Source: Parcubacteria group bacterium RIFCSPHIGHO2_01_FULL_47_10b (GTDB lineage: Bacteria; Patescibacteriota; Minisyncoccia; 2-01-FULL-47-10). Taken from it: a stretch of 5,993 nucleotides of DNA. Below the pieces are notes generated by a model. It did not search any database. It was not told the origin of the DNA and was given only the letters and a program-made list of their open reading frames with translations. Numbering within the stretch: position 1 is the first letter of the stretch; each line of letters begins with the position of its first letter. Shown here piece by piece: positions 4,956 to 5,993 of the stretch. The position numbers and the translations under genes are program-made. Where the stretch lies: the NCBI GenBank assembly GCA_001824325.1, contig MHXC01000041.1:1-5993 (forward strand), in the 5' to 3' direction.

Positions 4956-5675
4956 TTACTTCCGAAAATGCTCTAATGATCGCAGGAGATAAATAGACAC
5001 GCTCTCTTGTAAGCCACTCAAGTGTTCATGATGAAAGCCAACCTGCACATCGTACCCGTACTTAGCAGCGTGCCTGCCCGGATCATTGGTTTCCCCAGCG
5101 AAATGAAAGAATGGCATGACGATCGTTCCACCAGGATGCAATCTGGGTTTCGCGTCCTCGAGAAATCGCCGAAATATCTTGCCATCTTCATCCAACATTG
5201 CCATCTCGATCGTGTCGCCCGGAGTGGGCTTGGCATCGAAAAACGGATGGTTGAAGATGATCATATCTGCATTCCGTTTTTTGAGTCCTTCGAATAAATC
5301 GCTCTTCACGATCTCGACCTTGTCGAGAATACCGTATTGAGCGCAGTTTTCTTGCGTATTCTCAAGAGCAAGCGTCGAAACATCTCCGAAATACACACGC
5401 GCCGCACCGTACAATCCAGCAACGATTCCCTGAATACCGGTACCGCAACCGATGTCCATAACCTCTTTGCCCGTATATAGCCCGTTATTCAGGACGAGCC
5501 AGCGGGCTAGCCATATGGCTGCGAACTCGTCGGGGTGAAACACGCCCTTCTTCATCACAAAGTTCGATAGTCCAAGGCCACCAACGAGCTTGATGTCTGC
5601 GCAATGATCGCCTCGTTCCTCATGAAGCTTTTTCTGCCGCTGAATTCTGTCTCTCTGGAACATTGATAACGTCAT
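4956..5675 (-). CDS. Class I SAM-dependent methyltransferase, substrate unknown
   Basis: A 239-residue soluble enzyme with the Rossmann-type methyltransferase core. Motif I is VMDIGCGTG (72-80), the glycine-rich SAM loop. The acidic end of strand 2 is FGDVS (96-100). The motif IV position carries IIFNHPFF (139-146), where amino-methylating relatives such as PrmC (HemK) and RsmC have NPPY or NPPF. GVFHPDEF (44-51) ahead of the core recalls the GVF-P element of that group. PGGTIVMPFFHF (181-192) is the strand 6-7 region. The N-terminal 30 residues are basic and hydrophilic. Overall it resembles the MTS/PrmC-like branch that methylates N atoms in rRNA, tRNA or Gln side chains, but Pro is replaced by His in the N-P-P-F signature, so I do not name a substrate. 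The ATG at 5675 has AAGGAG 6-7 bases ahead; an in-frame ATG at 5663 is less well placed. Confidence 0.88.
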   Translation of the reverse strand: MTLSMFQRDRIQRQKKLHEERGDHCADIKLVGGLGLSNFVMKKGVFHPDEFAAIWLARWLVLNNGLYTGKEVMDIGCGTGIQGIVAGLYGAARVYFGDVSTLALENTQENCAQYGILDKVEIVKSDLFEGLKKRNADMIIFNHPFFDAKPTPGDTIEMAMLDEDGKIFRRFLEDAKPRLHPGGTIVMPFFHFAGETNDPGRHAAKYGYDVQVGFHHEHLSGLQESVSIYLLRSLEHFRK

Positions 5676-5740
5676 ACGCCTCTCCTTTATTCCGTGTTAG
5701 TAGGTGCCTCACCCTAGGCCATTTTTTAGGAAAAGTAAAT

Positions 5741-5761
5741 ATAAAACCACTCTTACAGTGG
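5741..5761 (-). terminator. Short terminator after the right-edge gene
   Basis: On the minus strand CCACT (5761-5757), loop GTAAG, AGTGG (5751-5747) is followed by TTTTAT. It lies 7 bp past the stop codon of the gene entering from the right, so that gene and the methyltransferase are probably separate units. The stem is only 5 bp. Confidence 0.5.
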
Positions 5762-5768
5762 CAAAACC

Positions 5769-5993
5769 CTATAACCCCTCAACTTCCATCACTCCCGACG
5801 CAGCGAGATACGCAGAAGCAAATTCGTGTGGCAGTGCACTCAAAAACCGCTCACCGTCGAGAACAGTAACAACCTCGCTTGAATGATCAGATGCTCGATC
5901 CCGAATCCCATGTTCATTCAACTTCTGCAGTATTATCGGATCGCCCTCACACACAACAACTCCCCCATCGGTTAGACGGCACATCGCCACAAG
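5769..5993 (-). CDS. C-terminal part of an unrecognised protein (gene enters from right edge)
   Basis: An open frame of 74 codons runs from the window edge to TAG at 5771-5769. The visible part begins LVAMCRLTDGGVVVCEGDP and ends FASAYLAASGVMEVEGL. A GTG at 5990 and an ATG at 5984 are in frame, but neither has a Shine-Dalgarno sequence within the window, so the true start is most likely outside. The visible part has alternating strand-like (GGVVVCEGD) and helix-like (PIILQKLNEHG, HEFASAYLAASG) segments and no motif I can name. A short terminator follows the stop. That it is a real gene is supported by its open frame, its terminator and its spacing from the methyltransferase gene. Confidence 0.55.
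   Translation of the reverse strand, partial: LVAMCRLTDGGVVVCEGDPIILQKLNEHGIRDRASDHSSEVVTVLDGERFLSALPHEFASAYLAASGVMEVEGL

Noticed and set aside
4757..4996. Plus-strand open frame of 79 codons
   Set aside because: It reads straight through the strong terminator and overlaps two better-supported genes.
5018..5340. Three open frames on both strands within the methyltransferase gene
   Set aside because: They are out-of-frame or antisense shadows; only the 239-residue frame carries a domain signature.
5676..5746. Promoter for the methyltransferase gene
   Set aside because: The best pair (TTTACT, 17 bp, TAGGGT on the minus strand) matches the -10 consensus at only 3 positions, too weak to annotate.
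5663..5886. Two overlapping plus-strand open frames
   Set aside because: They cross a terminator and lie antisense to the right-edge gene, with no ribosome site.
1..5993. CRISPR array or rRNA gene
   Set aside because: No regularly spaced repeats and no conserved rRNA segments are visible anywhere in the window.

Overview
The window looks like a bacterial chromosome segment, most probably from the Candidate Phyla Radiation (Patescibacteria). The main clue is a small two-helix membrane protein at 3808-4401. Its W-(x)n-aromatic lead-in, helical hairpin and short soluble tail resemble a protein type I associate with that group. The placement is inference from recalled family resemblance, not from a search. 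Base composition differs across the window: the left third (1-2740) is visibly AT-rich, while the right half is closer to even GC.

Left third (1-2740) is an accessory cluster built around one divergent promoter region (377-442). Leftward run a 58-residue helix-turn-helix protein and, 2 bp later, the start of an EcoRI-type adenine methyltransferase that leaves the window. Rightward run a 572-residue protein with three N-terminal membrane helices and a 190-residue protein with a HEPN RNase-type R-N-x3-H motif. The promoters overlap a tandem 10-bp repeat, a natural operator for the small HTH protein. I read this as a DNA modification unit paired with an unrecognised membrane-protein/HEPN module, a plausible anti-phage or abortive-infection system.

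Middle (2790-3765): a hairpin that also resembles an IS3-type terminal repeat, then tRNA-Ser(UGA) with its 3' end facing the accessory cluster, a Fic-domain gene split by a single-base frameshift, and tRNA-Arg(GCG). The two tRNA genes and the Fic gene are all on the minus strand. The tRNA-Ser 3' end is a plausible junction between chromosome and island, but no flanking att duplicate is visible.

Right (3808-5993) looks like ordinary chromosome: the two-helix membrane protein (minus), a divergently transcribed 101-residue SH3-like hypothetical protein (plus) with its own promoter, ribosome site and terminator, a class I SAM-dependent methyltransferase (minus), and the C-terminal end of an unrecognised gene (minus) running off the right edge.
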